DNA of 64,000 nucleotides from an uncultured Eggerthella sp. (GTDB taxonomy: Bacteria; Actinomycetota; Coriobacteriia; Coriobacteriales; Eggerthellaceae): contig CAUASB010000005.1 in the NCBI GenBank assembly GCA_958431815.1, positions 1 through 64,000 on the forward strand, read 5' to 3'. How positions within the stretch are numbered: position 1 is the first letter of the stretch; every line of letters begins with the position of its first letter. Position numbers and translations under genes: made by a program. This document shows, piece by piece, positions 54,264 through 63,860 of the stretch. The notes below the pieces were generated by a model. The model saw nothing but the letters and a program-made list of their open reading frames with translations, made no database searches and was not told the origin of the DNA.

Positions 54264-55202
54264 ATGAACTCTCAGAATCCGATAGATGTGCTTGTGGTGG
54301 GGGCAGGTCCTGCCGGCCTTGCTGCGGGAGTCTACGCTTCGCGCGCTGGCTTGGAAACGGTGATTTTGGAAGAGTCGAGTGTGGGCGGCCAGCTGGCCTC
54401 TATCGATGACCTGGAGAATTACCCGGGGTTTGCCGAAGGCGTGAACGGGTTCGAGGTCGCTTATTCCTTGAAGCAGCAAGCGGAGCGCTTTGGGGCCCGT
54501 ATTGTTGCGGACAAGGCAGTTGGCCTTTCGAAGGCTGAAGTGCCTGGCGGTGCCCTGTTCAGCGTTAAGGGGCTTCAAGACGCCTATTGTGCCCGTAGTG
54601 TGATCGTGGCAACGGGGGCGAAGCCCGCTGCTCTTCCTGCGGAAGGGGCGGAAGACCTGGTGGGCAAGGGCGTATCGTATTGCGCTACCTGCGATGGCAA
54701 CTTCTTCCGTGGAAAAGACGTTGTGGTCGTGGGCGGGGGTGACAGTGCCGCCGCCGATGCGGTGTACCTTTCCCGCATTGCCCGCACCGTGCATTTGGTG
54801 CATCGTCGCGGTGAGCTGAGGGCAAGCCCGTGGTATGCGAAACGGTTGCAGGGAATTGACAACCTTGTTATGCACTGGAACAGCGTGGTGAGCGAGGTGC
54901 TGCAAGACGAAGGCCGTGTGAGCGGGGTGCGGCTGCAGGATGGCAAAACCGAGCAGACTGTTGATCTTGCTGTTCAAGGCATTTTTGTCGCCATCGGTAC
55001 CAAGCCCGACACGTTATGGCTCAAAGACATCGTAGAGTTGGACGATTCCGGCTATGTGGTGGCACGCGAAGGCGGCTCAACCTCGGTGCCCGGTATCTTT
55101 GCAGCGGGCGATGTGCGCACTACGCCGTTGCGCCAAGTGGTCACGGCGGTTTCCGATGGTGCCCTTGCCGCGGAATCGGCTGCCAGTTTCTTAGCTTCAT
55201 GA
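54264..55202 (+). CDS. trxB: Thioredoxin reductase
   Basis: The 312-residue flavoenzyme has FAD motif VVGAGPAGLAAGVYASRAG, the redox pair in YCATCDGNFF, an NADPH motif VVVVGGGDSAAADAVYL and the closing AAGDVRTTPLRQVVTA. It reduces TrxA with NADPH. ATG 54264 follows GGGAAGGA. The divergent channel gene starts just over 100 bases upstream. Confidence 0.95.
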   Translation: MNSQNPIDVLVVGAGPAGLAAGVYASRAGLETVILEESSVGGQLASIDDLENYPGFAEGVNGFEVAYSLKQQAERFGARIVADKAVGLSKAEVPGGALFSVKGLQDAYCARSVIVATGAKPAALPAEGAEDLVGKGVSYCATCDGNFFRGKDVVVVGGGDSAAADAVYLSRIARTVHLVHRRGELRASPWYAKRLQGIDNLVMHWNSVVSEVLQDEGRVSGVRLQDGKTEQTVDLAVQGIFVAIGTKPDTLWLKDIVELDDSGYVVAREGGSTSVPGIFAAGDVRTTPLRQVVTAVSDGALAAESAASFLAS

Positions 55203-55301
55203 TAAGATGTATAGCTGGAAATTTTCCAGGCATAGGCACAGCGCCGATGCCTGTTGGGCTGGCGAAAAACCGCTGGCATTCGAAGTGTGAAAAGGAAGAA
55301 C

Positions 55302-56360
55302 ATGCGCGAAAAGCTCGAGAAGATCATCGATGCGTACGAAGAGCTGGAGCAGAAGCTGGGCGACCCTCAGGTTCTGGCTAACCAGCACGAGTACAACAAG
55401 CTTGCAAAAAGCTATGCTGACCAGGGTCCGTTGGTTGCGGCATCTCGCAAATACGTGCAGGATCTTGACGACTTGGAAGAAGCCAAGGAAATGCTTGGCG
55501 ATGCCGATATGAAGGAATTCGCCCAGGAAGAGATTTCCCGCATTGAAGGCGAGCTTCCCCAGCTGGAGGAAGACATCAAGTTCATGCTGATTCCCTCCGA
55601 TCCCGCCGACGAGAAGAACATCATCGTGGAAATCCGTGCTGCTGCCGGTGGCGATGAGGCGGCTATCTTCGCAGGCGATCTGTACAAGATGTACCTGCGC
55701 TTTGCCGATCATCATGGTTGGAAGGTCGAAACCATGGACGTTTCGCCTTCTGAAGCAGGCGGTTACAAGGAAATCCAGTTCAAGGTAACCGGCGAAAAGG
55801 TGTACTCCGTCATGAAGTTCGAGTCGGGCGTTCACCGCGTTCAGCGCGTTCCGAAAACGGAAAGTCAGGGCCGCATCCACACCTCCACGGCGACGGTTGC
55901 CGTACTGCCTGAAGCAGACGAGATCGATATCGACATCAAGGAAAGCGATCTTCGCATTGACGTGTTCCGTGCCGGCGGCCCGGGCGGTCAGTGCGTTAAC
56001 ACCACCGACTCGGCGGTGCGCATCACGCACCTTCCTTCCGGTTTGGTGGTTCAGTCCCAGGACCAGAAGAGCCAGCTGCAGAACAAGATTGCCGCCATGG
56101 CCGTTTTGCGCGCTCGATTGTACGAGAAGATGCTGGCGGAGCAGCAGGCAGCAGAGGGCGCTAAGCGCCTGGCCCAGATCGGCTCGGGTGCCCGCGCCGA
56201 GAAGATCCGTACCTACAACGGCCCGCAGGATCGTGTGACGGATCACCGTATCGGATTCAACTCCACCTACAACGGTGTGCTCATGGGCGATTTGCTTGAG
56301 GACGTTATCACCGCCCTTCAGGCAGCCGACCGCGCTCAGAAGCTGGAAGAAGCGGTTTAA
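55302..56360 (+). CDS. prfA: Peptide chain release factor 1
   Basis: The 352-residue factor ends translation at UAA and UAG. The GGQ loop is in [18 protein letters not shown]; most RF1 proteins have His where Cys follows GGQ here. [10 protein letters not shown] and the domain IV end are standard. The codon-recognition tripeptide region lies within about residues 180-195. ATG 55302 follows AAAAGGAAG. prmC, which methylates the GGQ Gln, lies downstream but is separated by a hairpin element. Confidence 0.96.
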   Translation: MREKLEKIIDAYEELEQKLGDPQVLANQHEYNKLAKSYADQGPLVAASRKYVQDLDDLEEAKEMLGDADMKEFAQEEISRIEGELPQLEEDIKFMLIPSDPADEKNIIVEIRAAAGGDEAAIFAGDLYKMYLRFADHHGWKVETMDVSPSEAGGYKEIQFKVTGEKVYSVMKFESGVHRVQRVPKTESQGRIHTSTATVAVLPEADEIDIDIKESDLRIDVFRAGGPGGQCVNTTDSAVRITHLPSGLVVQSQDQKSQLQNKIAAMAVLRARLYEKMLAEQQAAEGAKRLAQIGSGARAEKIRTYNGPQDRVTDHRIGFNSTYNGVLMGDLLEDVITALQAADRAQKLEEAV

Positions 56361-56362
56361 GG

Positions 56363-56389
56363 GTTTCGACGTTCTACGAACGTCGAAAC
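56363..56389. repeat. Perfect hairpin directly after prfA
   Basis: GTTTCGACGTTC (56363-56374) and its exact complement (56378-56389) are separated by only TAC. No T run follows, so it is not a classic terminator; it could stabilise the 3' end or be the landing side of the adjacent element. Confidence 0.6.
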
Positions 56390-56400
56390 GCACACAATAA

Positions 56401-56540
56401 ACGCGATGACGCTGCGCAGGGTTCTGACGGCACAGGGAAACCTCAAAGGGCGAGGCGCGGCGTAAAGGCCAGCGCCTCGCCCTTTTCACTTCCCCTGCAC
56501 TCGTCAGAACCCTGCCGCTGTTTTACTGGCGCATGCCCGG
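56401..56540. repeat. Hairpin element copy A (conserved borders)
   Basis: The 140-bp element has left border ACGCGATGACGCTGCG (56401-56416) and right border CGCTG, two variable bases, then TTACTGGCGCATGCCCGG (to 56540). Both borders recur in copy B at 63719-63860. The core is one long hairpin: a perfect 14-bp outer stem (56416-56429 with 56502-56515), a CAGGGAA/TTCCCCTG middle and a perfect 13-bp inner stem (56445-56457 with 56473-56485). It separates prfA from prmC. Confidence 0.75.
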
Positions 56541-56701
56541 ACTCTTGTTTTTTGTGCGTTGTCCCATTGGGACATGGCAACATTTGCTAATTGGGCTATG
56601 TGAACTCATGGTTTTCATCTAACGTTGATTGGACGTGTTGCTACTAAAGAGCTCGACTTTACGGATCGGTTGGGTCTATTGGGAAAAAGAAAGGCTTTGC
56701 T
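56541..56701. other. Leader of prmC, no gene seen
   Basis: The stretch is AT-richer than its surroundings. It contains the dyad TGTCCC-ATT-GGGACA (around 56560-56575). No coding region or clear promoter is recognised. Confidence 0.4.
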
Positions 56702-57637
56702 TTGGCTGACAATGATATTTGGACCATCAAGGCGGCGCTTGATTGGACGGTGGGGTTCTTGGAGCGCAAGGGCGATGAGAATCCACGCCTTTCTGCCGAA
56801 TGGTTGATGGCCGAGGCAACGGGGCTGACGCGCATCGAACTGTATGTGAACTTTGAGCGCCCCCTTTCCCTTGACGAGCGTGCGGTGCTGCGCGATTTCG
56901 TGGCGCGCCGTGGCAAAGGCGAGCCCCTGCAGCTTATCAGCGGCAAGGTGCCGTTTCGCTATATAACCGTTTTGGTGGCGCCGGGTGTTTTGATTCCGCG
57001 TCCTGAAACCGAGGTGCTGGTGAGCGAGGCATTCGCCGAGCTGAAGCTGCCGCGCGTGGCCGATCATGTTACGGCGGGGGAGGAAGGAGAAGAGATCCTT
57101 TCGCCCGACTTGCCTGAGTTGAAGGTTGTAGACCTTTGCACTGGTTCGGGGTGCATTGCCTGTTCTATTGCCTCTGAATATCCCGCCGCCAAGGTTGTTG
57201 CGCTCGACATTGCCCCCGAGGCATTGGAGCTTGCTCAGAAAAACGTCGACCACTTGGGCCTGCAAGAGCGCGTCGAGGTGCGCTCAAGCGATCTGCTTTC
57301 CGCTGTCGCCCCCGAAGAACGCGGTGGCTTCGATTTGATTATCTCGAACCCGCCCTACGTTCCTTCGGCGGTATGCGAAACCCTTCCCAAAGAGGTAAGC
57401 GACTGGGACCCGCGCCTTGCCCTTGACGGAGGGGACGATGGGCTCGATCTGTTCAGGCGTTTCGTGCCCGATGCCTTGGCGTGCTTGAAGCCTGGCGGCG
57501 TGTTGGCTGTCGAGTTGTTCGAAGACCATCTTGGCCAGGCGGGCGATTTTGCCAAGCAATGCGGTTTCGAGCAGGTGCGCATCGCACACGACCTGACGGG
57601 CCGTCCGCGCGTGCTGGTGGCGCGAAAACCGCAGTAG
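56702..57637 (+). CDS. prmC: Release factor glutamine methyltransferase
   Basis: The 311-residue enzyme methylates the GGQ glutamine of release factors. It has VPFRYITVLVAPGVLIPRPE, the SAM motif VVDLCTGSGCIACSIA and the catalytic NPPY (LIISNPPYVPS). The start is TTG at 56702, after AAAGGC; no nearer ATG fits. Family context (prfA-prmC) is kept, but the normal close spacing is broken by element A. Confidence 0.93.
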   Translation: MADNDIWTIKAALDWTVGFLERKGDENPRLSAEWLMAEATGLTRIELYVNFERPLSLDERAVLRDFVARRGKGEPLQLISGKVPFRYITVLVAPGVLIPRPETEVLVSEAFAELKLPRVADHVTAGEEGEEILSPDLPELKVVDLCTGSGCIACSIASEYPAAKVVALDIAPEALELAQKNVDHLGLQERVEVRSSDLLSAVAPEERGGFDLIISNPPYVPSAVCETLPKEVSDWDPRLALDGGDDGLDLFRRFVPDALACLKPGGVLAVELFEDHLGQAGDFAKQCGFEQVRIAHDLTGRPRVLVARKPQ

Positions 57638-57647
57638 CCGTTCTGGC

Positions 57648-57675
57648 GCCGCCCCTCAAAAGGGGCGGCTTTTTT
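57648..57675 (+). terminator. Intrinsic terminator after prmC
   Basis: A perfect 9-bp stem (GCCGCCCCT, 57648-57656, with 57661-57669), a CAAA loop and six T residues. Confidence 0.92.
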
Positions 57676-58066
57676 ATTGCGGGGCACCGCTTTAGACGAT
57701 GCACGTTCCTTGACCGTTGGGGAATACCGCCCTGCGCAGAGCATTCTGGTTCGCCTTACGCTGCATTATTCGCCCAAGAAGAGCACAATCCTCCATTTTT
57801 TGAAGGCCTGTTTTGCGTGAAATACCTAGTTTGTGAAAATCAAACAGGGAACAATCAATTTGAAACCAATGTTTGCCGCGCTCGTGAACTCGTGTTTTAA
57901 TGGGGTTGTTCGATTGGAACGCGTTCATGTCAAAGCTTTCGGCTTGGGGGAGTTCTAGAAGGTGCTTACATGAACGCGATTTCATAGAAGAGTGAGTTTC
58001 CGCATTATGCGGGAGGGGTTATAAAAACGCCGACGAGCACTTCGACACATCATCGGCGTGGAAAAC
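57676..58066. other. Gene-poor region between the prmC and ilv units
   Basis: No convincing gene is present. A minus-strand frame at 57692-57985 (97 residues) has no ribosome site or recognised motif and is not annotated. An 11-bp perfect inverted repeat, CGCGTTCATGT (57920-57930) with its complement (57968-57978), surrounds 37 bases. Another hairpin, ACGCCGA with TCGGCGT, lies at 58027-58059. The stretch may be remnant DNA of a lost gene or a small RNA locus. Confidence 0.4.
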
Positions 58067-58115
58067 AAGCCCACTTGGTTTTCGGGGGATGAAAGCCGGG
58101 TGGGCTTCTTTTTTT
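58067..58115 (+). terminator. Strong terminator without an assigned gene
   Basis: A 16-pair stem with some G-T pairs (58067-58082 with 58092-58107) is followed by a seven-T run (58109-58115). No gene is annotated immediately upstream, so the RNA it ends is unknown. Confidence 0.75.
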
Positions 58116-58197
58116 GCGGGTACCAGGCTTTGCCGTCTGCGTTCGTTCACGTAGTAACGTGACGCTTTTGCAAAAAACTTCGCATATCGAAATAAAG

Positions 58198-58228
58198 TTG
58201 TGTTACGGCGCTTGGATGGTGCTATAGT
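58198..58228 (+). promoter_or_regulatory. ilv operon promoter (extended -10)
   Basis: TATAGT (58223-58228) is preceded by TGC, an extended -10 pattern. TTGTGT (58198-58203) lies 19 bases before it. The predicted start, near 58235, falls exactly before the T-box stem I. Confidence 0.55.
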
Positions 58229-58238
58229 GGTCAACGTT

Positions 58239-58489
58239 GAAAAGCGAAGACGAGGAAAAGTAGGGACGAATCCTTCCCACAGAGAGTTGGCGGTTGCTGA
58301 AAGCCAATGGTTGGACGGTCCGAAAGGCACCTCTGAGCTGTTCTGCCTGAACATCTTCTATTCGAAGCGGACGATCTCCGATTCGGTAGTTGGTCAGTAG
58401 GCTGAATCGGTGGCCCCGTAATCGGTCCGTGGGAACGTGGTTCCCCCTTCTTTGTGGTCCTGATGCAGTCTGCTGCACAGGATTTTTTT
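58239..58489 (+). promoter_or_regulatory. T-box leader of the ilv operon
   Basis: Stem I is complete: base GAAAAGC/GCTGTTC (58239-58245 with 58337-58343), K-turn, GAGG/CCTC (58252-58255 with 58330-58333), a specifier loop with AAAAGTA opposite GAAAGGCA (58322-58329), GGAC/GTCC, TCCTTCC/GGTTGGA, the AGAGAG bulge (58281-58286) and the TTGGC/GCCAA tip with GGTTGCTGAAA. The antiterminator T-box sequence is probably TGGCCCC (58411-58417). The terminator stem is TCCTG-TGCAG/CTGCA-CAGGA (58458-58482) with seven T residues. By alignment to known stem I structures the specifier is GGC (58326-58328); no Ile, Val or Leu codon fits. Confidence 0.8.
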
Positions 58490-58554
58490 ATGCTTGGGTT
58501 TTCGAACCCATTGATATGAGCCAATGAGCCCAACAAAGAAAGGGGTGTGATCAG

Positions 58555-60213
58555 ATGCGAAGCGACGCGATCAAGAAAGGTCTCGCGCGTGCCCCGCACC
58601 GAAGCCTGCTGAAGGCTGACGGACTGACCGACGAAGAGCTGGAGCGCCCACTCATCGCGGTTATCTCTTCTCAAAACGACATCATTCCCGGCCATAACCA
58701 TTTGGACAAGATTGCCGAAGCGGTAAAGGCCGGCATCCGCATGGCGGGCGGTACGCCGCTGGCAGCAACCACCATCGGCGTTTGCGATGGCATCGCCATG
58801 AACCATGACGGTATGCATTACTCCCTTACCAGCCGCGAGGTTATCGCCGACTCGGTAGAATGCGTTGTGCAAGGCCATGCCTTCGATGGCGTTGTTCTGA
58901 TCCCCTCGTGTGACAAGATCGTTCCCGGTATGCTTCTTGCCGCATGCCGTATGAACCTTCCTACGGTGCTGGTATCGGGTGGTCCGATGCTTGCCGGTCG
59001 CGACAAGTGCGGCAACGAAACCGACCTGAATACCCTGTTCGATGCAGTGGGCCAGGTAACCGCCGGCACCATGACCGAAGAGGAGTGCAAGTGGTTCGAG
59101 AACACCGCATGTCCCACCTGCGGCAGCTGCTCGGGCATGTTCACCGCTAACTCCATCTGCTGCCTTTCCGAAGGCTTGGGCATCGCCCTTCCCGGCAACG
59201 GCACCATTCCTGCTGTGTACTCCGAGCGCATTCGCCTGGCAAAGCACGCTGGCATGAAGGTTATGGAACTGGTTGCGGAAAACATCACTGCACTCGACAT
59301 CATCAACGAGCACTCCATCAAAAACGGCATGGCACTTGATATGGCCTTCGGCGGTTCGACCAACACCATGCTTCACCTTACGGCTATTTCCCATGCTGCC
59401 GGTTGCCCCATCACCATGGACGACTGGGACGAGGTGTGCAAGCAGATCCCGAACATCACGCGTATCGCACCGGCGGGCCCTCTGCATATCGAGGACCTGA
59501 ACGCGGTGGGTGGCATTTCCGCCATCATCGGCGAGCTCGGCCGCCATGGTCTGCTTGACGGCGAGGCTCTTACGTGCCACGGCACCATGGCCGACTGGAT
59601 CAAGGAATGCCCCGAGGTCGACGGCGAAGTAGTTCGCACCGTTGAAAACGCCTACAGTCCCTACGGCGGCCTGCGCGTAATGCACGGCAACCTGGCACCC
59701 GACCGCGGCGTAGTGAAGCAGTCGGCGGTATCCGACGACATGCGCAAGCATCGTGGTCCCGCTCGCGTGTTCGAATCCGAGGAAGAGGCCTGCGAGGCAA
59801 TCTTCGGCGGCAAGATCAACCCGGGCGACGTGGTGGTTATCCGCTACGAAGGTCCTGCGGGCGGCCCGGGCATGCGCGAGATGCTCACGCCCACCAGCGC
59901 AATCTGCGGCATGGGCTTGGACAAGTCCGTTGCCCTTATCACCGATGGTCGCTTCTCCGGCGCAACCAAGGGCCCTGCTATCGGCCATGTAAGCCCTGAA
60001 GCTGCAGCAGGCGGTCCTATCGCTTTGGTGCACGAAGGCGACATCATCGACATCGATATCGATGCGGGCACGCTGACGCTCGAAGTTTCCGACGAGGAGC
60101 TCGAGGCACGCCGCGCAGCTTGGGTAAAGCCTGAGCCGCGTTACAAGGTTGGCGTTCTTGCCCGTTACGCAAAGCTCGTTTCCAGCGCTGACAAGGGGGC
60201 GTATTTCGGATGA
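58555..60213 (+). CDS. ilvD: Dihydroxy-acid dehydratase
   Basis: The 552-residue iron-sulfur enzyme makes the 2-keto acids of valine and isoleucine. Cluster ligands lie in [10 protein letters not shown] and [16 protein letters not shown]; the N-terminus has [15 protein letters not shown]. Its C-terminal half has [12 protein letters not shown] and [17 protein letters not shown]. It is the first gene after the T-box, with AAAGGGG as ribosome site. It overlaps ilvB by 4 bases. Confidence 0.97.
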   Translation: MRSDAIKKGLARAPHRSLLKADGLTDEELERPLIAVISSQNDIIPGHNHLDKIAEAVKAGIRMAGGTPLAATTIGVCDGIAMNHDGMHYSLTSREVIADSVECVVQGHAFDGVVLIPSCDKIVPGMLLAACRMNLPTVLVSGGPMLAGRDKCGNETDLNTLFDAVGQVTAGTMTEEECKWFENTACPTCGSCSGMFTANSICCLSEGLGIALPGNGTIPAVYSERIRLAKHAGMKVMELVAENITALDIINEHSIKNGMALDMAFGGSTNTMLHLTAISHAAGCPITMDDWDEVCKQIPNITRIAPAGPLHIEDLNAVGGISAIIGELGRHGLLDGEALTCHGTMADWIKECPEVDGEVVRTVENAYSPYGGLRVMHGNLAPDRGVVKQSAVSDDMRKHRGPARVFESEEEACEAIFGGKINPGDVVVIRYEGPAGGPGMREMLTPTSAICGMGLDKSVALITDGRFSGATKGPAIGHVSPEAAAGGPIALVHEGDIIDIDIDAGTLTLEVSDEELEARRAAWVKPEPRYKVGVLARYAKLVSSADKGAYFG

Positions 60214-62081
60214 GCGTGATCGATAAGGAATACGAAGCCAAGATGGGTCTTGGTCCTCACACCGAAAAGCAGGGAAAGAAGATGCTGGGCGCAGAGGCCA
60301 TCATCGCTTCCCTCGAAGCTGAGGGCGTGGACACGGTATTCGGTTATCCGGGTGGTCAGGCCATCAAGATCTACGATGCCCTGTATGACTCCAAGAAGAT
60401 CAAGCATGTGCTCGCTCGTCACGAGCAGGGCGCTACCCATGAAGCCGACGGCTATGCGCGTGCCACGGGCAAGACCGGCGTCGTTATCGTGACGTCGGGC
60501 CCTGGCGCCACCAACACGGTAACGGGCATCGCCACGGCTTATATGGACAGCGTTCCCATGGTGGTTATCACCGGCCAGGTTCCCCGCAGCGTCATCGGCA
60601 CCGATGCGTTCCAGGAATCCGACATCGTGGGCATCACCATGCCTATCGTGAAGCACAGCTATCTGCTCCAGAGCTGCGAGGACATGACCAAGACGTTCCG
60701 TGAGGCGTTCTACATCGCCAACTCCGGTCGTCCTGGCCCGGTTCTGATCGATATCCCCTCCGACCTTGCCGGTTCGGAAATGGTGTTCGAATACCCCGAA
60801 GACGTGCTTATCCCCTCGTACAAGCCGACGGTGAAGGGCAACATCCGCCAGATTCGCCAGGCATGCGAGATGATGAAGGAAGCCAAGCGCCCCATTCTCT
60901 ACATCGGTGGCGGCATCATTGCCTCCCATTCCGAGAAAGAGCTTTTGGCGGTAGCCGAAAAGCTTCAGATCCCCGTGGTCTCCACGTTGATGGGCAAGGG
61001 TGCGTTCCCTGCTTCCAATCCTCTGAGCCTTGGCTTGGTTGGCATGCACGGATCCAAGTTCGCTAACTTCGCCGTTACGAACGCCGATTTGCTCATCGCC
61101 GTAGGTGCTCGCTTCTCCGACCGCGTTACCGGCAAGCTTGCCGATTTCGCACCGGAAGCGAAGGTCATCCATATCGACGTCGACCCTGCCGAAATCGGCA
61201 AGAACCGTATTCCGCAGATCCCGATCGTCGGCGATGCGAAGGTTGTTTTGAAGGGCATCAACGACCAGCTCGAGCAGACCGGTTACGAGCCCTGCACGGC
61301 CGAATGGCTGGCCCAGATCGAGGAATGGCGCAGCTGCCATCCGTTCTACAGCCCGGGTATCTCGACGCCGTCCGGCACCATTTCGCCCGAAGGCTCGCTT
61401 GACCTGCTTTCCAACTTGCTCGATCCGGAGAACTCCATCGTTACCACCGAGGTTGGCCAGCATCAGATGTGGGCGGCTCAGCATATCGATCGCGATGTGC
61501 CGCGCACGTTCCTTTCCAGCGGCGGTTTGGGCACCATGGGCTTCGGTTTCCCCGCGGCTATCGGCGCCAAGGTGGCATGCCCCGAAAAGCAGGTTGTCTG
61601 CATTGCAGGCGACGGCTCGTTCCAGATGAACGTTCAGGAGATGGCCACCGCAGCGGTGAAGGGCATCAACGTCAAGGTGCTGCTCATGAACAACTCCGCA
61701 CTGGGTATGGTTCATCAGTGGCAGGGTCTGTTCTACAACCAGCGCTACAGCGAAACGCTTCTGCCCGACAACCCCGATTTCGTGAAGTTGTGCGAGGCGT
61801 ACAGCTGGGGCGGCAAGCGCGTAAGCGACCCGGCCGAGTTGGAAGACGCCATGAAGTGGCTGCTCGACTACGACGGCCCTGCGCTGCTTGACATGCGCAT
61901 CGACCGCGACGAGAACGTGTTCCCGATGGTTGCCCCCGGTGCTCCGCTCGACGATATCATCGGCGCGGTTAACGTAGGTCCGATCTCGAACATGCTCGAA
62001 GGGTTCGAGAACCTGCCGTTCGCCAATGCCGCTGAAGCCAATGCGGCTGCGCAGAACGCCAACAAAGAAGGAGGCCGATAA
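60210..62081 (+). CDS. ilvB: Acetolactate synthase large subunit
   Basis: The 623-residue thiamine-diphosphate enzyme condenses pyruvate to acetolactate or acetohydroxybutyrate. It has the catalytic Glu region [18 protein letters not shown], the FAD segment and the thiamine motif GDGSFQMN...NNSALGM. About 30 N-terminal residues and an Ala/Asn-rich tail of about 20 residues ([18 protein letters not shown]) extend beyond the usual core. Overlaps ilvD (ATGA) and ilvN (TAATG). Confidence 0.96.
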   Translation: MSVIDKEYEAKMGLGPHTEKQGKKMLGAEAIIASLEAEGVDTVFGYPGGQAIKIYDALYDSKKIKHVLARHEQGATHEADGYARATGKTGVVIVTSGPGATNTVTGIATAYMDSVPMVVITGQVPRSVIGTDAFQESDIVGITMPIVKHSYLLQSCEDMTKTFREAFYIANSGRPGPVLIDIPSDLAGSEMVFEYPEDVLIPSYKPTVKGNIRQIRQACEMMKEAKRPILYIGGGIIASHSEKELLAVAEKLQIPVVSTLMGKGAFPASNPLSLGLVGMHGSKFANFAVTNADLLIAVGARFSDRVTGKLADFAPEAKVIHIDVDPAEIGKNRIPQIPIVGDAKVVLKGINDQLEQTGYEPCTAEWLAQIEEWRSCHPFYSPGISTPSGTISPEGSLDLLSNLLDPENSIVTTEVGQHQMWAAQHIDRDVPRTFLSSGGLGTMGFGFPAAIGAKVACPEKQVVCIAGDGSFQMNVQEMATAAVKGINVKVLLMNNSALGMVHQWQGLFYNQRYSETLLPDNPDFVKLCEAYSWGGKRVSDPAELEDAMKWLLDYDGPALLDMRIDRDENVFPMVAPGAPLDDIIGAVNVGPISNMLEGFENLPFANAAEANAAAQNANKEGGR

Positions 62082-62578
62082 TGAGCAATCAGCAAAGGCA
62101 TATCCTTTCGGTGCTGGTAGAAAACAAGTCCGGTGTGCTTTCCCGCGTTACCGGCTTGATTTCCCGCCGCGGTTTCAACATCGAGTCGCTTTCCGTTGGT
62201 CCCACTGAAGATGTAACCATGTCCCGTCTGACGATCATCATGATCGCCGACGATGTGGCATACGAGCAGATCACCAAGCAGCTGCACAAGCTGATCAGCG
62301 TTCATAAGATCACCGACCTGACTCAGGAGGAGGCAATCGAACGCGAGCTGGTGTTGTTCAAGGTCCATGCGAACCCTGAACGCCGCAGCGAGATCATTGA
62401 GATCGCCAACGTGTTCCGCGCGAACATCGTCGATGTGGGCAAATCGTCGCTCACCATCGAGGTTACGGGCACGGCATCGAAGATCGCCGGTATCGAAGAC
62501 CTCCTGCGTGCCTATGGCATCAAGGAGATCATCCGCACGGGTATAATTGCAATGTCCCGTGGCTCGAAGGTCAGCTAA
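62081..62578 (+). CDS. ilvN: Acetolactate synthase small regulatory subunit
   Basis: The 165-residue protein has an N-terminal ACT domain (HILSVLVENKSGVLSRVTGL, RRGFNIESLSVG) that binds valine for feedback and a C-terminal domain that activates IlvB. Its start overlaps the ilvB stop by one base. Confidence 0.95.
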   Translation: MSNQQRHILSVLVENKSGVLSRVTGLISRRGFNIESLSVGPTEDVTMSRLTIIMIADDVAYEQITKQLHKLISVHKITDLTQEEAIERELVLFKVHANPERRSEIIEIANVFRANIVDVGKSSLTIEVTGTASKIAGIEDLLRAYGIKEIIRTGIIAMSRGSKVS

Positions 62579-62648
62579 ACCTTCGCCGCACAGCGCAATT
62601 CGCCATATATTTTTGTACACAGTCAGTCATTAGAAGAAGGGATGAATC

Positions 62649-63650
62649 ATGGCTGTAACCATCTATTACGAAGAGGACGTCGATCCGAAGATCATTCAGG
62701 GAATGAAGGTAGCTATCATCGGCTACGGTTCTCAGGGTCATGCTCACGCACTGAACCTCAAGGACTCCGGCGTTGACGTTCGCGTTGGCCTTCGCGAGGG
62801 CTCCAAGAACTGGGCTGTCGCTGAAGAAGCCGGCCTGAAGGTTACCACGATGGATCAGGCTGCTGAAGAAGCAGACCTCATCATGATCCTCGTTCCCGAC
62901 GAGAAGCAGCCCCAGGTTTACAAGGAGCACATCGAAAAGCACCTCAAGCCTGGCAACACCCTTGCTTTCGCTCATGGCTTCAACATTCACTACGGCTACA
63001 TCAAGGCTCCTGAAGATGTGAACGTTATCATGTGCGCACCTAAGGGTCCTGGCCACATCGTACGTCGTCAGTTCACCGAGGGCTCTGGTGTACCTGATCT
63101 GGCTTGCGTTGCTCAGGACGCAACCGGCAATGCTTGGGACATCGCTCTGTCCTACTGCTGGGGCGTTGGCGGTGCTCGTTCGGGCATCATCAAGGCGACC
63201 TTCGCTGAGGAAACCGAAGAAGACCTCTTCGGCGAGCAGGCAGTTCTTTGCGGCGGCCTCGTAGAGCTGGTAAAGGCTGGCTTCGAGACCCTGACCGAGG
63301 CAGGTTATCCCCCCGAGCTCGCATACTTCGAGTGCTACCACGAGATGAAGATGATCGTGGACCTCATGTACGAATCCGGCATTCACTTCATGAACTACTC
63401 CATCTCCAACACCGCAGAGTATGGCGAGTACTACGCTGGTCCTAAGGTTATCAACGAGCAGTCCCGTGCTGCAATGAAGGAAATCCTCCATCGCATTCAG
63501 AACGGCGAGTTCGCAAAGGAATTCGTTGCCGACTGCGAAAACGACCACAAGTGGCTCCTCGAGCAGCGTGAGGCTATCAACAACCACGAGATCGAGACCA
63601 CGGGCGCTAAGATCCGCGGTATGTTCTCTTGGGTTAAGTCCGCAGAATAG
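62649..63650 (+). CDS. ilvC: Ketol-acid reductoisomerase
   Basis: The 333-residue class I enzyme isomerises and reduces acetolactate. The NADPH site is [21 protein letters not shown] at residues 18-35, and metal ligands lie in [11 protein letters not shown] and [13 protein letters not shown]. Its codon use is far more biased than that of ilvB, so higher expression is likely. It starts 70 bases after ilvN with an AGAAGGGA ribosome site, and no terminator lies between. Confidence 0.97.
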   Translation: MAVTIYYEEDVDPKIIQGMKVAIIGYGSQGHAHALNLKDSGVDVRVGLREGSKNWAVAEEAGLKVTTMDQAAEEADLIMILVPDEKQPQVYKEHIEKHLKPGNTLAFAHGFNIHYGYIKAPEDVNVIMCAPKGPGHIVRRQFTEGSGVPDLACVAQDATGNAWDIALSYCWGVGGARSGIIKATFAEETEEDLFGEQAVLCGGLVELVKAGFETLTEAGYPPELAYFECYHEMKMIVDLMYESGIHFMNYSISNTAEYGEYYAGPKVINEQSRAAMKEILHRIQNGEFAKEFVADCENDHKWLLEQREAINNHEIETTGAKIRGMFSWVKSAE

Positions 63651-63674
63651 TCTGCACGCCCGCGCATGCACTTT

Positions 63675-63702
63675 AAAAGGCACCCTTCGGGGTGCCTTTT
63701 TT
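63675..63702 (+). terminator. Intrinsic terminator after ilvC
   Basis: An 11-bp stem (63675-63685 with 63690-63700) closes on a stable C(UUCG)G tetraloop, with a T run to 63702. Confidence 0.92.
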
Positions 63703-63718
63703 CGTGCATGCGCTCCAT

Positions 63719-63860
63719 ACGCGATGACGCTGCGGGCAAGCCGGGCACCCCACCTTCGCGCGATTTCGCGAGCTCACGTAGCGAAGTACGCTACGCTCGC
63801 GAAATCCCACGAATCTGGGGCACCGGGCTTGCCCTCGCTGACTTACTGGCGCATGCCCGG
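63719..63860. repeat. Hairpin element copy B (conserved borders)
   Basis: The 142-bp element has the same left border ACGCGATGACGCTGCG (63719-63734) and right border CGCTG, AC, TTACTGGCGCATGCCCGG (63836-63860) as copy A. The core differs in sequence but again folds as one hairpin: GGGCAAGCC/GGCTTGCCC (63734-63742 with 63826-63834), then GATTTCGCGAGC (63762-63773 with 63795-63806) and CGTAGCG/CGCTACG (63777-63783 with 63789-63795). Confidence 0.75.

Noticed and set aside
57692..57985. Minus-strand 97-residue frame between prmC and ilvD
   Set aside because: There is no ribosome site, no recognised domain and an inverted repeat across its start. It could be a remnant, but the evidence is too thin for a gene call.
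58350..58356. ATC at GAACATCTTC as an Ile specifier of the T-box
   Set aside because: It lies downstream of the closed base of stem I, outside the specifier loop, in what looks like stem II or III.
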